Of a stretch of DNA of 64,000 nucleotides, positions 46,301-54,290 are shown in pieces. The notes below the pieces were generated by a model. The model was not told the origin of the DNA, did no database searches, and was given only the letters and a program-made list of their open reading frames with translations. Made by a program: the position numbers and the translations under genes. Position 1 is the first letter of the stretch. Every line of letters starts with the position of its first letter. The DNA is from Lumbricus terrestris (lineage: Eukaryota; Annelida; Clitellata; Crassiclitellata; Lumbricidae), in contig OX457042.1 of the NCBI GenBank assembly GCA_949752735.1, positions 30,453,116-30,517,115 of the forward strand. The letters run 5' to 3'.

Positions 46301-49300
46301 CACTTGCATCCTTCATTAACAGAAAATATTTTGCTTGCACCTCCACTAGGCAGAACCTTCTTGGTGGTAGGCCCCTCAGCCTGGAATTGCCTTCCTTTGA
46401 TGCTCTGCTCCCTTTCTAAAACTCCTTCTCAGGCATTCCTCTCACATCTTAAAGACAGTTTTATTTGGCAGCACTGGGGTTGGGAGCACTTCTGAATAGC
46501 CCCCTTGAAGAGGCGCTATACAAAATATCATAATGAGTGAACGAATGAAAAGCAATTTCTGTTTCCATAAATACAAAAAGCGTAACCTGTTCCATTCTGT
46601 GGAATCCTGCAGTAATCTTTAACCCTTTAATGCCGTAGGGTATAGGATTTCCCATACCATTTACTACCATCTCGAAATTAAAGGGTTAATTATTGAAACA
46701 AATACTTTGCTTTCATAATTTGGTTTATCTTGGTAACACTGTGTTTATTATACACTACATTTGCTATTTCTGGCATCAACCAAACTTTCTGTAATCAACC
46801 ATCTGGCAAACTGTGACTTCCTGACCTAACCGTATCTCATTTCCCTCAAACGTCTGAAAATAATTCAATACGATCGCGGTCTGCTGTCAAGTCCGGATCA
46901 CCCTTGATTGGTTCTCTTGGACTGTACAATATGAAGCTGCAAATGCACTTTTAAATTACACTACAATCATGTATGTATGTATGTATGTATGTATGTATGT
47001 ATGTATATGACCATTTATATAGCGCCTTAACAAGAATCTCACGAAGGCGCTGTAGCCCTACTACTTGCTGTTAGACCTGGTCTAAATCATATCCCACACC
47101 AAACAGTAAATTACCATACATCTACCTATCGTCATTCCATACCATAAAAGCCACGTTACCTGTCGTGCATTCGTCGCATACGAACGGCATCAGCAGACCA
47201 ACTGCAAGACCGAGGCACGCTCGATGGAAACTTCCAAGACAGGAACCCTCGCATGAGATGAGCTCCTCATCCGAAACCTCCTCCTCACAAGTCAGGCAGA
47301 CATTTCCTTTCCGTATTCCACTGCCCGCTCCTCCACTTCCGTATAGTCTAAGAACTTCTGGCGTTGATTCTCTTCTTTTGCTGCAATTGCTGTTTTGGTC
47401 CTCCTTCTTGGTTTTGAGTTTCCGAGAATCATCTGGACCGAGCGAATCCTTCGCATTTAACTTCATCTCAACTACAAGAAATCGAAAGCTAAAGGCATAC
47501 AGGCAAAACGTAAAAATAAACAATAAAGTCAAAGGCAAATACAAAAGGCTCGAGTAAAAGTAGATGGTCAAGGTTAAAGGCAACAGGTAATGGTCAAGGT
47601 AATGTAAACAGTCATAGTAATGTAAACGATAAAGATAAAAGGCGACGGTAAATGCTAAAGGCTGAAAGGTTTAGCTAACGCAAAAATCAAAAAGCAATAT
47701 ATGTTGAGGCTTGAAAATTATTATTTCAATGTCATAGGAGCCAGACGAAAGGTGGAAACTCCTATAAACACTTTATTGTCGTAATGCAAGGCGTAAAACT
47801 TTTTCAACAATTTCATAACCAGTAGAACGTTATATCTAATAACCACTTTATCCAGGCAAAGGAACACATTAGTTTGGTGCTGTGGTGTAAGGGTGTGTTC
47901 AGTGCCTTGGAGCCGTAAGCCTGCGTTTAAAGCCACTTCAAGGCCACTGCTGGGATCCTGATTAATTACTTCACCCGCAACTGCTTATGCTCTTCAGCGT
48001 GAAACACCAATTCAGTGTCCGTGCTGTAGTCTGGATCACCTCTGAGTAGAAATCTCAGACGCTATAAAAAGTGCTCATATATACATTCATCCACTAATTA
48101 GCAACAGAAACACCATATTAATTATCAAAAACTATTCCGACTCACAGGCAAAAATCAGATTTGCAACGCTAAACTACGTTCCAACCATCAAACCAGATTC
48201 TAACCATTTGACTCTGAGCGCCTCCTCCTCTTCCATTCGGATGTCTTCCGTTCCGTTCTCTCATGTGACAAGCTCTTCCCTCTCTCCTTCCTACCTCTCC
48301 ACGTCTCGTCGACAGCCACGACGGACTTCCTTGACGAGTCCGCACCGGAAACCGAATTGCACTTCAGGAGCCGGTCCTTCCTGGAGAGTCTACAGATCCT
48401 CTCCGCCTCTTCCACGGCCGCGTCCCACGCCCTGCGTCGACATTCCTTGACCATGTAGTAGCTGGGCGATCGGTGAACCAAATCTGTCGTCAGCATCTGA
48501 GCGCAGAGGCGTTGAAATGCTTCCGCTCCCTTGTAGCGAAGAATGGATCCGTCGCCAATCCACGCACGGTACGGTTTCTCGCCAAAGAATCGAACATGGT
48601 ACCGCGTTCGAAAGACTTTGCCCACTGACAAGACAATCAAGCAGTCAAAAAAATAGTCATTAACAGCAAACAATTCACCAGTACACAATATTCCAAGTAG
48701 CCTGAATTAATGGTGCAGAAACAGACGACACCCGTCAATATCACCCAAGGCCAAAATAGCCATGTCAAAATCACCTAAGGCCAAAATAACTACATATGTC
48801 AAAATCACCTAAGGCCAAAATAACTACATATGTCAAAATCACCCAAGACCAAAATAACTACATATGTCAAAATCACCCAAGACCAAAATAACTACATATG
48901 TCAAAATCACCCAAGACCAAAATAGCCGTGTCAAAATCACCAGAGGCCAAAATAGCCGTGTCAAAATCACCAGAGGCCAAAATAGCCATGTCAAAATTAC
49001 CCAAGCCCAAAATAGCCATGTCAAAATCACCTAAGGCCAAAATAACTATGTCAAAATCACCCAAGGCCAAAGTAGCCATGTCAAAATCACCCAAGGCCAA
49101 AATAGTCACGTCAAAATCGCCAAAGTATAATATAGCACCTTCAAAATCACCCAAGACCAAAATAGCCACCTCAAATTCGCCAACCAAGATCAAAATAGCC
49201 ATGTAGCATGTCAAAATTGCTCAAGATCAAAAAATTATCTTAGTCATGTAATGTCAAGCAAAGGGTTTGCAAAAATAAGACAACCTATACCTAAAAGAGG

Positions 49301-52300
49301 TTAAATGAATGATCCTCACCAGTTGATGACCTCGTGTAAAGACCAAGGCTCGGGTCATAGGTCAACATGCAAGGCCACCATGGATGACCAGCCATCTTGG
49401 CCCACAATAGGTCGCCCACCAGCCAATCACGGTGCAGCAAAGGAGGTCGCTTCGCCCTCAATTTCTTGTCAGCTTTCCGCACTGAATGTTGTGACTGAAT
49501 CTTTATCTCCTCCTGACACAAGAAGAAAACCGCTCAAGTAATGAAATAGTAGCCCATCACAACATTGCCTGGTATTTCGATAATGAAGAGTCACAATCAG
49601 AATTCAAAAAGACCAAAAATTATTTTCAAGAACAAGACCAGAGGTCCCATGCGACATTATACGCGCACTTACCAAATCATATGACATTCGGAACTAGCAG
49701 TCTTTCTATGTAAACAAGTGTACCATTAAGCAGAGCAGTTAATGAACTCCTCTTTGTAAGCTCTACCAAAACATGTGCAGAAGCAACACATTTGTAATAC
49801 ACTACCCAGAGGTCTCTCGCAAGAATAAATAATATTCGTCATAGATCTTCTATTTGAACCTTGATAAAAAATTTCACACCTCTACAGAAGCTTGCAGAAT
49901 GGCAAAGGCATTTTTTGCTTAAATGTATCTTCAGAGCATGGATAACACAAACTCTAAATCAAAGGTTCGTACAGGTCAAGGCTGTGGATGTGACAGCAAC
50001 CCAATGACTGGAATCACTGGATGCCTTCTAACTGAAAATTTGGTGTGCAGACATGGTAATAAACATAATCCATAGAGCTGATCAAGACAGTCAACTATCC
50101 CAAAAAAACACTATCACAAATATCATCCTAAATCCAACATCGCATGGTATAACATCCCAACGATGAACATTTCTTCATTAATGCCATATGCTGGATAGCA
50201 CTCCAAATTAGTATGAATTTCTAACATCTCTCATTTACTTTAAAACAACAAATCGCTAAACACTATAATATTCAATTTTTCTTCATCATTACTTCATGTT
50301 CCTGGTTGCAGTGTGTCATCCTACGTGATGGCTAATAAATGGATGTGGTAAAAAAATTCAGCCTACCAAATTCCTTGCTTTGATATTTATTTACTCACCT
50401 TATTTACTGAGCATGGATGGCAAAGGGGAGACAGATTAAATGGTGGTGGTTAGTTGTCCATGAATACTAGTCTAGCATGTTTTGTCTTCAATTTACAGAA
50501 AATTTGCAAAATCTACATATCCACAAAATGAAATGCATCCCCATCTACCAGCGTGTATGCACCAGTACCTTTTTAAACATGTATTTATGTTCAATACGAG
50601 GTTTATATGTGTGTGCAAGTGGTTAAGTATTGTAAACATAGCGCCTTAAATAACCTTAACATTAACTACTGTCAAATACTAAATCAAAAACTTTCAACAG
50701 TAAATAGAAGACCACTCAGCTTACCTGACTACTCAAATCACCCAACTGCATCTCAGTTTTACATTCCACAAAATCAAGTTTGGCGCAAGTCAAACTGACG
50801 TCGTGAATCACTGAACTTCTACGACTTCTCAGCGACATCGGTCGACAAACGACATCGACGGCTGCGTCGTCTTCAAATTTCAGTCGACCTCCAGCAACGT
50901 CTTGATCTTTTATTTCGGCTTTGATCTCTCGTTCACGTTCTGTCAGAACTCCTTTACTTTCTGATCTCTCAGATTCTTCGCATGATCCAACTCCTTCTTT
51001 GCTGCATTCAACGGCATCTTTAGTCTCCGATTCTTCCACGCCAGAGATTCGATTGAGTCTAGAAGTTCTTGTGCAATACCGCCTCTTCGTGGAACCTTTA
51101 TCGGACGGAGTCTTGGGACAGTCAGGTTCACATCTGCTGTTCCTCAGCAATCTCTTTGGCTTTTTCTTTAAGCTTTTTCCTGTGTCATCCATTTCGTTCG
51201 GGCCATTCAGATCGCTAGCTAATTCTAGTCCACTGAGTCCTGAGTAGGCCTCAAAATTGCTCATTCGTGAATAGTTCACCATGACCTCGGCATCAGCATC
51301 TCTCTTTTCATCCTCGGCTTCGAATTCCTGTCTTGAGGGCAAATGGTTCCACCATGAAGTGTCTTCTGGGCTGGTTGTCATGGATATTGGGGTTGGAAGG
51401 TTGTAAGTCTCACTACTTTGAGCAGGGTGTAGTTCAGCTTCTACGGAAGAACTTGACTGACTCAGCGAGGCTGACAACATGGAGTCTTCACAACTGTTCC
51501 AAATCACAGGTCCATCTGAAGACAATTTTGCACTACTTCCCGTTGCAGCATCTCGAAGGTCACTTGAAATGGTAGGTTTTTCTGAGAAATCCGGATTCTC
51601 CAAGGTCATTTCATCTTCTTTTAGGATACTCGAGTTGGAGCTATCTTGATCAGTCCGGGTTATGCAACCATCCTCAAGGTCACCCACACCCACAATGGAT
51701 ACTGACTCCTCTCCGTTAAAAAGAGATAGTTCCAGAATATCCATGCTGCTTGACTGTGTGATATCCATGGAACATTCCTGGCTATCTGCAGCAGTGACAA
51801 ACTCGGATTCTTCCTCACTATTCACGTCAATTGGATCCAGTGTTTCTTTAAGTTGCTCTTCAGCCATATCCAACGCTTCACAGTCATTTGCCGCCGTTCG
51901 AACCTTTGAAAGACCTTCCACGCTGCTCAAAATCGATCGTGGATCTTTTACACGATGCAAAACCACAGTTGCATCCTCCGGTCTCCTTGAGCCAAATGGA
52001 TTCTTCAACTCTCTCAGAGCGGCTTCTCGAAAACCTAAACGCACTCTGCGATCAACCTGGCTTCTCTTTGAAGCACTACGGGTTCTGGGAAGCAAACTTC
52101 CTAGATCACGAGGGCAAGAACCCCTGCCCGACTGGTTGGGGCTGTCGTCCAGCTTCAGTTCATTAAGTGACCCACGTGTTTGTGATTTTCTCGTAACCTC
52201 TCGCTCAATCTCAACGAGCGCTTCAGGCTTTTCTCCGGCTTCTGGCTTCAAGAACTGATCCGAATCGTCAATCAGGATTTCTTTAAGAGCCATTCTCTGG

Positions 52301-52314
52301 GCCTGGGCAGCCAT
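31488..52314 (-). CDS. NSD1: NSD-family histone H3 lysine-36 methyltransferase (16 exons, 2363 aa)
   Basis: Exons from the start: 52314-50725, 49512-49320, 48624-48205, 47471-47160, 46007-45807, 45038-44865, 43846-43687, 42344-42216, 41676-41600, 41154-41042, 39923-39654, 38096-37975, 37350-37214, 36321-36215, 35493-35304, 34384-31488. They sum to 7092 nt with no frame break. Order: acidic N-terminus (1-558), PWWP1 (about 559-640), four PHD-type fingers (792-1003), PWWP2 (1006-1080), AWS (1143-1185), SET (1190-1308; [27 protein letters not shown]), post-SET Cys (1311-1326), PHD5-C5HCH (1365-1445), then a tail to 2363. The arrangement is diagnostic for NSD1/2/3; catalytic motifs are intact. 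Known role: nuclear H3K36 mono/dimethylation. The length resembles NSD1, but an invertebrate gene is probably pre-duplication, so the symbol marks the family only. The 5' UTR was not found. Confidence 0.93.
34500..34735 (+). mobile_element. L2-like LINE 3' end (NSD intron 15)
   Basis: Encodes [20 protein letters not shown], then [10 protein letters not shown], and ends GGGAGCGCTTCTGAAAGG, then GAGAAGCGCTTTATAAATGG. Antisense to NSD. The reading frame is short and truncated at the 5' side. Confidence 0.82.
35304..35493 (-). CDS. NSD1: NSD exon 15 (PHD5 start)
   Basis: Acceptor GTGGATTTTTGCAG and donor CATG/GTCAGT. Encodes a Lys-rich linker, then [20 protein letters not shown] and [15 protein letters not shown], the PHD finger that recruits NSD proteins to histone tails. 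Phase 0 in, 1 out. A CAGCAG at the acceptor allows a one-codon shift. Confidence 0.95.
36215..36321 (-). CDS. NSD1: NSD exon 14 (SET end and post-SET)
   Basis: Acceptor ATAAATTTCTGTCAG and donor AAG/GTAAGT. Encodes [20 protein letters not shown], then [15 protein letters not shown]: the ELTFNYN active-site motif and the CxCxxxxC post-SET zinc cluster. Phase 1 in, 0 out. Confidence 0.97.
36752..36945 (+). mobile_element. SINE family 1, copy D (NSD intron 13)
   Basis: Diverged copy with a recognisable B box (CAGGTTCAATTCC) and body (GAACTTGAGCAAGTCCTTCA). It is placed tail to tail with copy E. Confidence 0.65.
36983..37185 (-). mobile_element. SINE family 1, copy E (NSD intron 13)
   Basis: Minus-strand copy with tail, body (GACCTTGAGTAAGTCCTTCA) and a B-box-like GGTTCAGATCC. 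It lies 29 bp upstream (in transcript order, downstream) of exon 13, and with copy D forms an inverted pair. Confidence 0.82.
37214..37350 (-). CDS. NSD1: NSD exon 13 (SET catalytic core)
   Basis: Acceptor TTTCTTCTTTAG and donor GCTG/GTTAGC. Encodes [18 protein letters not shown], then [16 protein letters not shown] and [12 protein letters not shown], with the NHSC cofactor-binding motif. Phase 2 in, 1 out. Its acceptor and first bases are tandemly copied in the upstream intron (see 37345-37850). Confidence 0.97.
37345..37850 (-). repeat. Tandem repeat that copies the exon 13 splice acceptor (NSD intron 12)
   Basis: About 15 units of 30-36 bp with + strand consensus 'ataattctaaagaagaa' plus 'cacaaaatttcttcac'. 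On the transcribed strand each unit reads TTCTTCTTTAG/AATTAT, identical to the true exon 13 acceptor and first six exon bases. The array starts at the acceptor itself. Confidence 0.9.
37975..38096 (-). CDS. NSD1: NSD exon 12 (SET, first core part)
   Basis: Acceptor GTTTCTTATCCAG and donor AG/GTAACA. Encodes [20 protein letters not shown], then [20 protein letters not shown], the family's [11 protein letters not shown] motif and the YMLT-equivalent segment (YLLT). Phase 0 in, 2 out. Confidence 0.97.
39190..39600. repeat. Poly-T-rich CGTTTTTT/CCGTTTCC low-complexity stretches (NSD intron 11)
   Basis: Two patches (about 39185-39320 and 39485-39590) of T runs separated by CCG/CG steps. As T on the + strand they are A-rich in the NSD transcript. 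No transposon ends seen. Confidence 0.6.
39654..39923 (-). CDS. NSD1: NSD exon 11 (AWS and SET start)
   Basis: Acceptor GTGTATCTATCATAG and donor CAG/GTTAGT. Encodes the Cys-rich AWS zinc module ([38 protein letters not shown]) and the start of SET ([15 protein letters not shown]). Phase 0 on both sides, so skipping would keep frame but remove AWS. Confidence 0.96.
40262..40345. repeat. About 85-bp dispersed repeat, copy 1 (NSD intron 10)
   Basis: CTTGAAAGCCAA, then GAGAAATAAAGAGGTTT and TTTCCAAGGAAGTGAAGCA-type sequence, repeated at 44565-44640. The family is unknown, perhaps an internal part of a retroposon. Confidence 0.6.
41042..41154 (-). CDS. NSD1: NSD exon 10 (after PWWP2)
   Basis: Acceptor CATTTATCTTAAAG and donor AAG/GTAGTA. 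Encodes [20 protein letters not shown], then [17 protein letters not shown]; the (R)KPPPYKHIK end is a conserved NSD signature between PWWP2 and AWS. Phase 1 in, 0 out. Confidence 0.93.
41600..41676 (-). CDS. NSD1: NSD exon 9 (PWWP2 end)
   Basis: Acceptor CTGTTTAAATTAG and donor AGAG/GTATAT. Encodes [18 protein letters not shown], then LDKSFSR after a split Arg, matching the family's GRVFPYxEGD segment. Only 77 nt. Phase 2 in, 1 out. Confidence 0.88.
41922..42135 (+). mobile_element. SINE family 1, copy F (NSD intron 8)
   Basis: A-box-like head, B box GCGGGTTCGAATAA, a locally duplicated AGCAAGGGGTA in the body, and a full tail GGAGCGCCTCTGAGTAG, then CTTGAAGGAGCGCTATAATA. This tail is the best one to compare with the L2-like LINE ends. 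Antisense to NSD. Confidence 0.85.
42216..42344 (-). CDS. NSD1: NSD exon 8 (PWWP2 core)
   Basis: Acceptor CTGTTGTGTAG and donor AAG/GTAAGT. Encodes [20 protein letters not shown], then [20 protein letters not shown]: the aromatic WWP motif and the [11 protein letters not shown] strand of PWWP2, which reads methylated H3K36 in the family. Phase 2 on both sides. Confidence 0.96.
42370..42670. repeat. 25-bp minisatellite (TCCAATCCTACTCCATCAAATCTAG), NSD intron 7
   Basis: About eleven near-perfect 25-bp units. The first is diverged. The array ends about 25 bp from the exon 8 acceptor. Confidence 0.93.
43385..43635 (+). mobile_element. Two solitary L2-like LINE tails (NSD intron 7)
   Basis: First (43385-43460): TTTGGAGCACCTCTGAGTAG, then TGAAGTGGTGCTATATAAAT. 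Second (43565-43635), more diverged: a GGTTATATAAATTCTTC tail with GAATGAATGAAT. Only 3' ends are present. Confidence 0.65.
43687..43846 (-). CDS. NSD1: NSD exon 7 (PHD4 and PWWP2 start)
   Basis: Acceptor ATTTTTTAATCAG and donor TCG/GTTCGT (weak). Encodes [20 protein letters not shown], then [18 protein letters not shown] and [10 protein letters not shown]: a PHD-type finger running directly into PWWP2, as in human NSD proteins. Phase 1 in, 2 out. Confidence 0.95.
44400..44755 (+). mobile_element. L2-like tails and a dispersed-repeat copy (NSD intron 6)
   Basis: Tails at 44400-44510 (GGGAGTGCTCCCGAGTAG, TTGAAGAGGTGCTACATAAA, GAATGAATGAG) and 44660-44750 (GGGAGCGCTTCTGAGTAG, GAATGAATGAACGAA). 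Between them (44565-44640) is the second copy of the 85-bp repeat of 40262-40345. Confidence 0.65.
44865..45038 (-). CDS. NSD1: NSD exon 6 (PHD3)
   Basis: Acceptor TTTACGTTTAACAG and donor AAAG/GTCAGA. Encodes [20 protein letters not shown], then [18 protein letters not shown] and [11 protein letters not shown]: the third PHD-like finger, closely matching human NSD (RCxRCPVAYHSGDxC). Phase 1 on both sides. Confidence 0.96.
45118..45301. mobile_element. 184-bp hAT-like MITE (NSD intron 5)
   Basis: Exact 8-bp duplications GTTTTCAG (45110-45117 and 45302-45309) flank inverted ends CAGGGCTGTACTCA and TGAGTACAGCACTG. The interior repeats CGGGTATAC and GTATACTCACCT. A clean insertion with no coding capacity. 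Confidence 0.9.
45465..45672 (+). mobile_element. L2-like LINE 3' piece (NSD intron 5)
   Basis: [24 protein letters not shown] diverged reading and a tail AGAGCGCCTCTGAGTAC, then AGAGGCACTATATAAATT. The coding part is badly decayed. Confidence 0.6.
45807..46007 (-). CDS. NSD1: NSD exon 5 (PHD2)
   Basis: Acceptor ATTTTATTTCCAG and donor AAAG/GTATTT. Encodes [18 protein letters not shown], then [18 protein letters not shown] and [13 protein letters not shown], matching the NSD second PHD finger (CFxCK...RCSVxxCGKFYHxxC). Phase 1 on both sides. Confidence 0.97.
46095..46550 (+). mobile_element. L2-like LINE 3' fragment (NSD intron 4)
   Basis: Encodes [20 protein letters not shown], then [15 protein letters not shown], the LINE ORF2 C-terminal signature, and ends GGGAGCACTTCTGAATAG, then TTGAAGAGGCGCTATACAAA. 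It has the longest continuous reading of the LINE pieces here (46160-46495). The sequence TGTAGCCCTACTACTTGCTG from inside it recurs at 47052. Confidence 0.82.
46623..46685. mobile_element. 63-bp TTAA-flanked miniature element (NSD intron 4)
   Basis: TTAA on both sides (46619-46622, 46686-46689) with perfect 9-bp inverted ends CCCTTTAAT / ATTAAAGGG. The 21-bp core is the exact reverse complement of the core of 19969-20024. Suggests a piggyBac- or Kolobok-mobilised family. Confidence 0.7.
46968..47070 (-). mobile_element. (GTAT)n plus minus-strand LINE tail and internal piece (NSD intron 4)
   Basis: A GTAT microsatellite (46970-47006) is followed by CCATTTATATAGCGCCTTAA, the inverse of the GGCGCTATATAAATGG tail, so the tetranucleotide is the element's own 3' tail. 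The adjoining TGTAGCCCTACTACTTGCTG is shared with 46095-46550. Confidence 0.6.
47160..47471 (-). CDS. NSD1: NSD exon 4 (linker and PHD1)
   Basis: Acceptor GATTTCTTGTAG and donor ACAG/GTAACG. A Lys/Asp-rich linker, then [32 protein letters not shown] and FVCDECTT: the first PHD finger (family CxxC...CEGxCxxxFHxxCLG). Phase 1 on both sides. Confidence 0.96.
47876..48092 (+). mobile_element. SINE family 1, copy G (NSD intron 3)
   Basis: GGTGCTGTGGTGTAAGGGTG head, a decayed B box and body, and a tail ACCTCTGAGTAGAAATCT then GACGCTATAAAAAGTGCTC. Antisense to NSD. Confidence 0.72.
48205..48624 (-). CDS. NSD1: NSD exon 3 (PWWP1 second half, basic linker)
   Basis: Acceptor TTGATTGTCTTGTCAG and donor AATG/GTTAGA (weaker). 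Encodes [20 protein letters not shown], then [19 protein letters not shown], completing PWWP1 (family YHVxFFG..ERAWV), and a basic linker ending KRRRRSESN. Phase 1 on both sides. The donor is chosen because it alone restores phase with exon 4. Confidence 0.92.
48737..49215. repeat. 30-bp minisatellite (NSD intron 2)
   Basis: About 15 units of 'atgtcaaaatcacc' + 'caaggccaaaatagcc', some with ACTACAT in place of GCC. Being 30 bp it stays open on both strands, but it is intronic. It lies about 115 bp before the exon 3 acceptor. Confidence 0.93.
49320..49512 (-). CDS. NSD1: NSD exon 2 (PWWP1 first half)
   Basis: Acceptor TTTTCTTCTTGTGTCAG and donor ACTG/GTGAGG. Encodes a Lys-rich lead, then [20 protein letters not shown] and [16 protein letters not shown], the start of PWWP1 with the PWWP motif at about residues 574-577. 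Phase 0 in, 1 out. Confidence 0.96.
49513..50724. other. NSD intron 1, nothing recognised
   Basis: No bounded repeat or additional exon could be supported. Donor at 50724 is CAG/GTAAGC. Confidence 0.6.
50725..52314 (-). CDS. NSD1: NSD exon 1 (start codon, acidic N-terminal region)
   Basis: ATG at 52314 sits in a strong context (GAGAAAATGGCT). It encodes 530 residues ([20 protein letters not shown]...) rich in Ser, Asp and Glu, with no known domain. This matches the disordered N-terminal part of NSD proteins. The exon ends CAG/GTAAGC in phase 0. Earlier non-coding exons may exist upstream. Confidence 0.9.
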
Positions 52315-53873
52315 TTTCTCTTACAGGAGGCCTTGCCTCCTTAACGCAACACCACAGACGATGGGAAATAAGTCCTCGGAATTTTGAAGCCAAATAAGTC
52401 AATATCGTAAAATCTTACTCTAAATATAAATGTTACTTTATTTTGTAACACCTAAAATAAATCACAAATACAGACAACCATAGAATGCAACCTAAGTTAG
52501 TAGAACTACACTTTAATGTAAATAATCCATGTCGTAAATGAAAAAACAGACCAGTTGCTAAGTTCGTAAAAGGTGGCATATAAATAGAAATGGTTAATAC
52601 ATACAATAACCATAACCCAAATTTTTATTGCATTCGTCATCTCACAAAACACAACATATAAATAAACTAAGCTTATGCATATAAGTCAACAAAAAGCAAA
52701 GGGACCGAGACCCTTAAGGGACCATTGTCCCAATGTCAGGCTTACCAATGTGCATGAAAAACAAAGCAACTGGTAAGTCAAAATAACTGGTAACTGGTAA
52801 CATTTGAAGAACTTAACTAGCCAACTAAATCTTAAACATTAAACATGATGGATGCCTTGCATTGAGCACAACACATAAACACGCATTGATACATAGAGGG
52901 CCGCAAATTGCAAAGGAAATGTGGCAGGGTTCAGGAATCCAGAGCCAACAAATAGCCATGAAACTTTGAAATTGAAATTGCACATAGAAATGAAATGAGA
53001 CCAGAATGGTTGCAGGAAGATTATTCCAGATTCCAGTGCTAGCACTTTTGATTGAGAATTTCCGTATAGTAGTTTTATTAAAACTGTAAAAAAATACGAT
53101 GAATTCGAGGAGCTGTGTCGAAATCCGTTTAGCTCATAATCATAATCTCTAAACTTCTAAAGTGCCACTCATTGGATCTTAGGAAAGAATTTAAGCGTTA
53201 TTTCATGCCGTGAATTTCACCCATTTTTACACGAAATTGCCGTCAATTCTGAGTTTTTTGCCATAAATTTCTACTGTCCCTAATCAAGGCCAACATAGAT
53301 GCGTACGTACGTACATGTACACCCCAGCGCACACGTCCACATGCCCATGCACTGGTACATACAGGATACAATGTCATACAACTCGCCTACATACATACAA
53401 CTTGTAAACTAATGTGGCTGCTACACGGATTCACTCGGTTTAATCAAAAAGTGTCATATCCGTGACCGCCGAAGCCCTATCGTTAATGGTGATAAGATGG
53501 CGCTATAAAATGCAGAATTAAGACTAGGGAGCATCATCGAAGCGCAAGAACATTGGCAACATTGGCTTAGTATAACGTATTTCGCGCGTGCTTCATCGCA
53601 TTCCAGTTTGATCCGTGTACCTGATTAATAACAACTGAAGACAATAATTGCAAGACATTACAGAATTGACTCTAAACTTTCCCTAAACAGATACAAACCC
53701 AGCGCAACAAAACATAGATTTCCCGCGTCGATCGAATAATAGAGAACTGATCATGGAGACTACATAAGCTGCTAAATGACGCTACAATCTATAGCGGTTT
53801 CATTATAACAAAGATAATTATTATAGTCTACGACTACGAGCACGGCCTACTAAATATTATAGTCTACGACTAC
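52315..53873. other. Upstream of NSD; promoter not located
   Basis: Should hold the NSD 5' UTR and promoter. No TATA box, CpG-rich block or first exon could be assigned with confidence. Confidence 0.4.
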
Positions 53874-54091
53874 GAGGCGCATTGGATAACGTACTGGCAA
53901 GGAAACCGACAGAGCTGAGTTCGATTCTGGAAGCCCCGTACGTGTGACAGACGTGCTTTGTAGGCTGCTATTATAGCACCGATGTGTTGCAGGCTGTCTG
54001 CTCTGTTAGTAGTTAAGACTTAAGAACCTACTCACAGCGATGCCGTGGCCTAATTAAGATAAATGCAGGGCCTACACTAGCTGTAACCAGT
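53874..54091. repeat. Duplicated segment, copy 1 (intact, empty site)
   Basis: GAGGCGCATTGGATAAC through GCTGTAACCAGT. It matches 54219-54290 plus 57189-57342 at high identity. At the point where the second copy is interrupted, this copy has a single CGTACGTG, so it is the pre-insertion site. Confidence 0.9.
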
Positions 54092-54218
54092 CCTAGACTA
54101 TAATGTCTTAGGCTATAGGCTTATAAATATTTGGATCGTGTTGTGCAAGACTCATGAGTTTCATTGTGGATGCTACACATCATGAGTATATTCATGAGGG
54201 GGTGCCGCCCGGGAGCCC

Positions 54219-54290
54219 GAGGCGCATTGGATAACATACTGGCAAGGAAACCGACAGAGCTGAGTTCTATTCTGGAAGCCCCCGTACGTG
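54219..54290. repeat. Duplicated segment, copy 2, left part
   Basis: Same sequence as 53874 onwards up to CGTACGTG, where a transposon begins. The remainder continues at 57189. Confidence 0.9.

Noticed and set aside
48873..49214. Open frames on both strands ([10 protein letters not shown] and [10 protein letters not shown] repeats)
   Set aside because: A 30-bp intronic minisatellite inside NSD intron 2.
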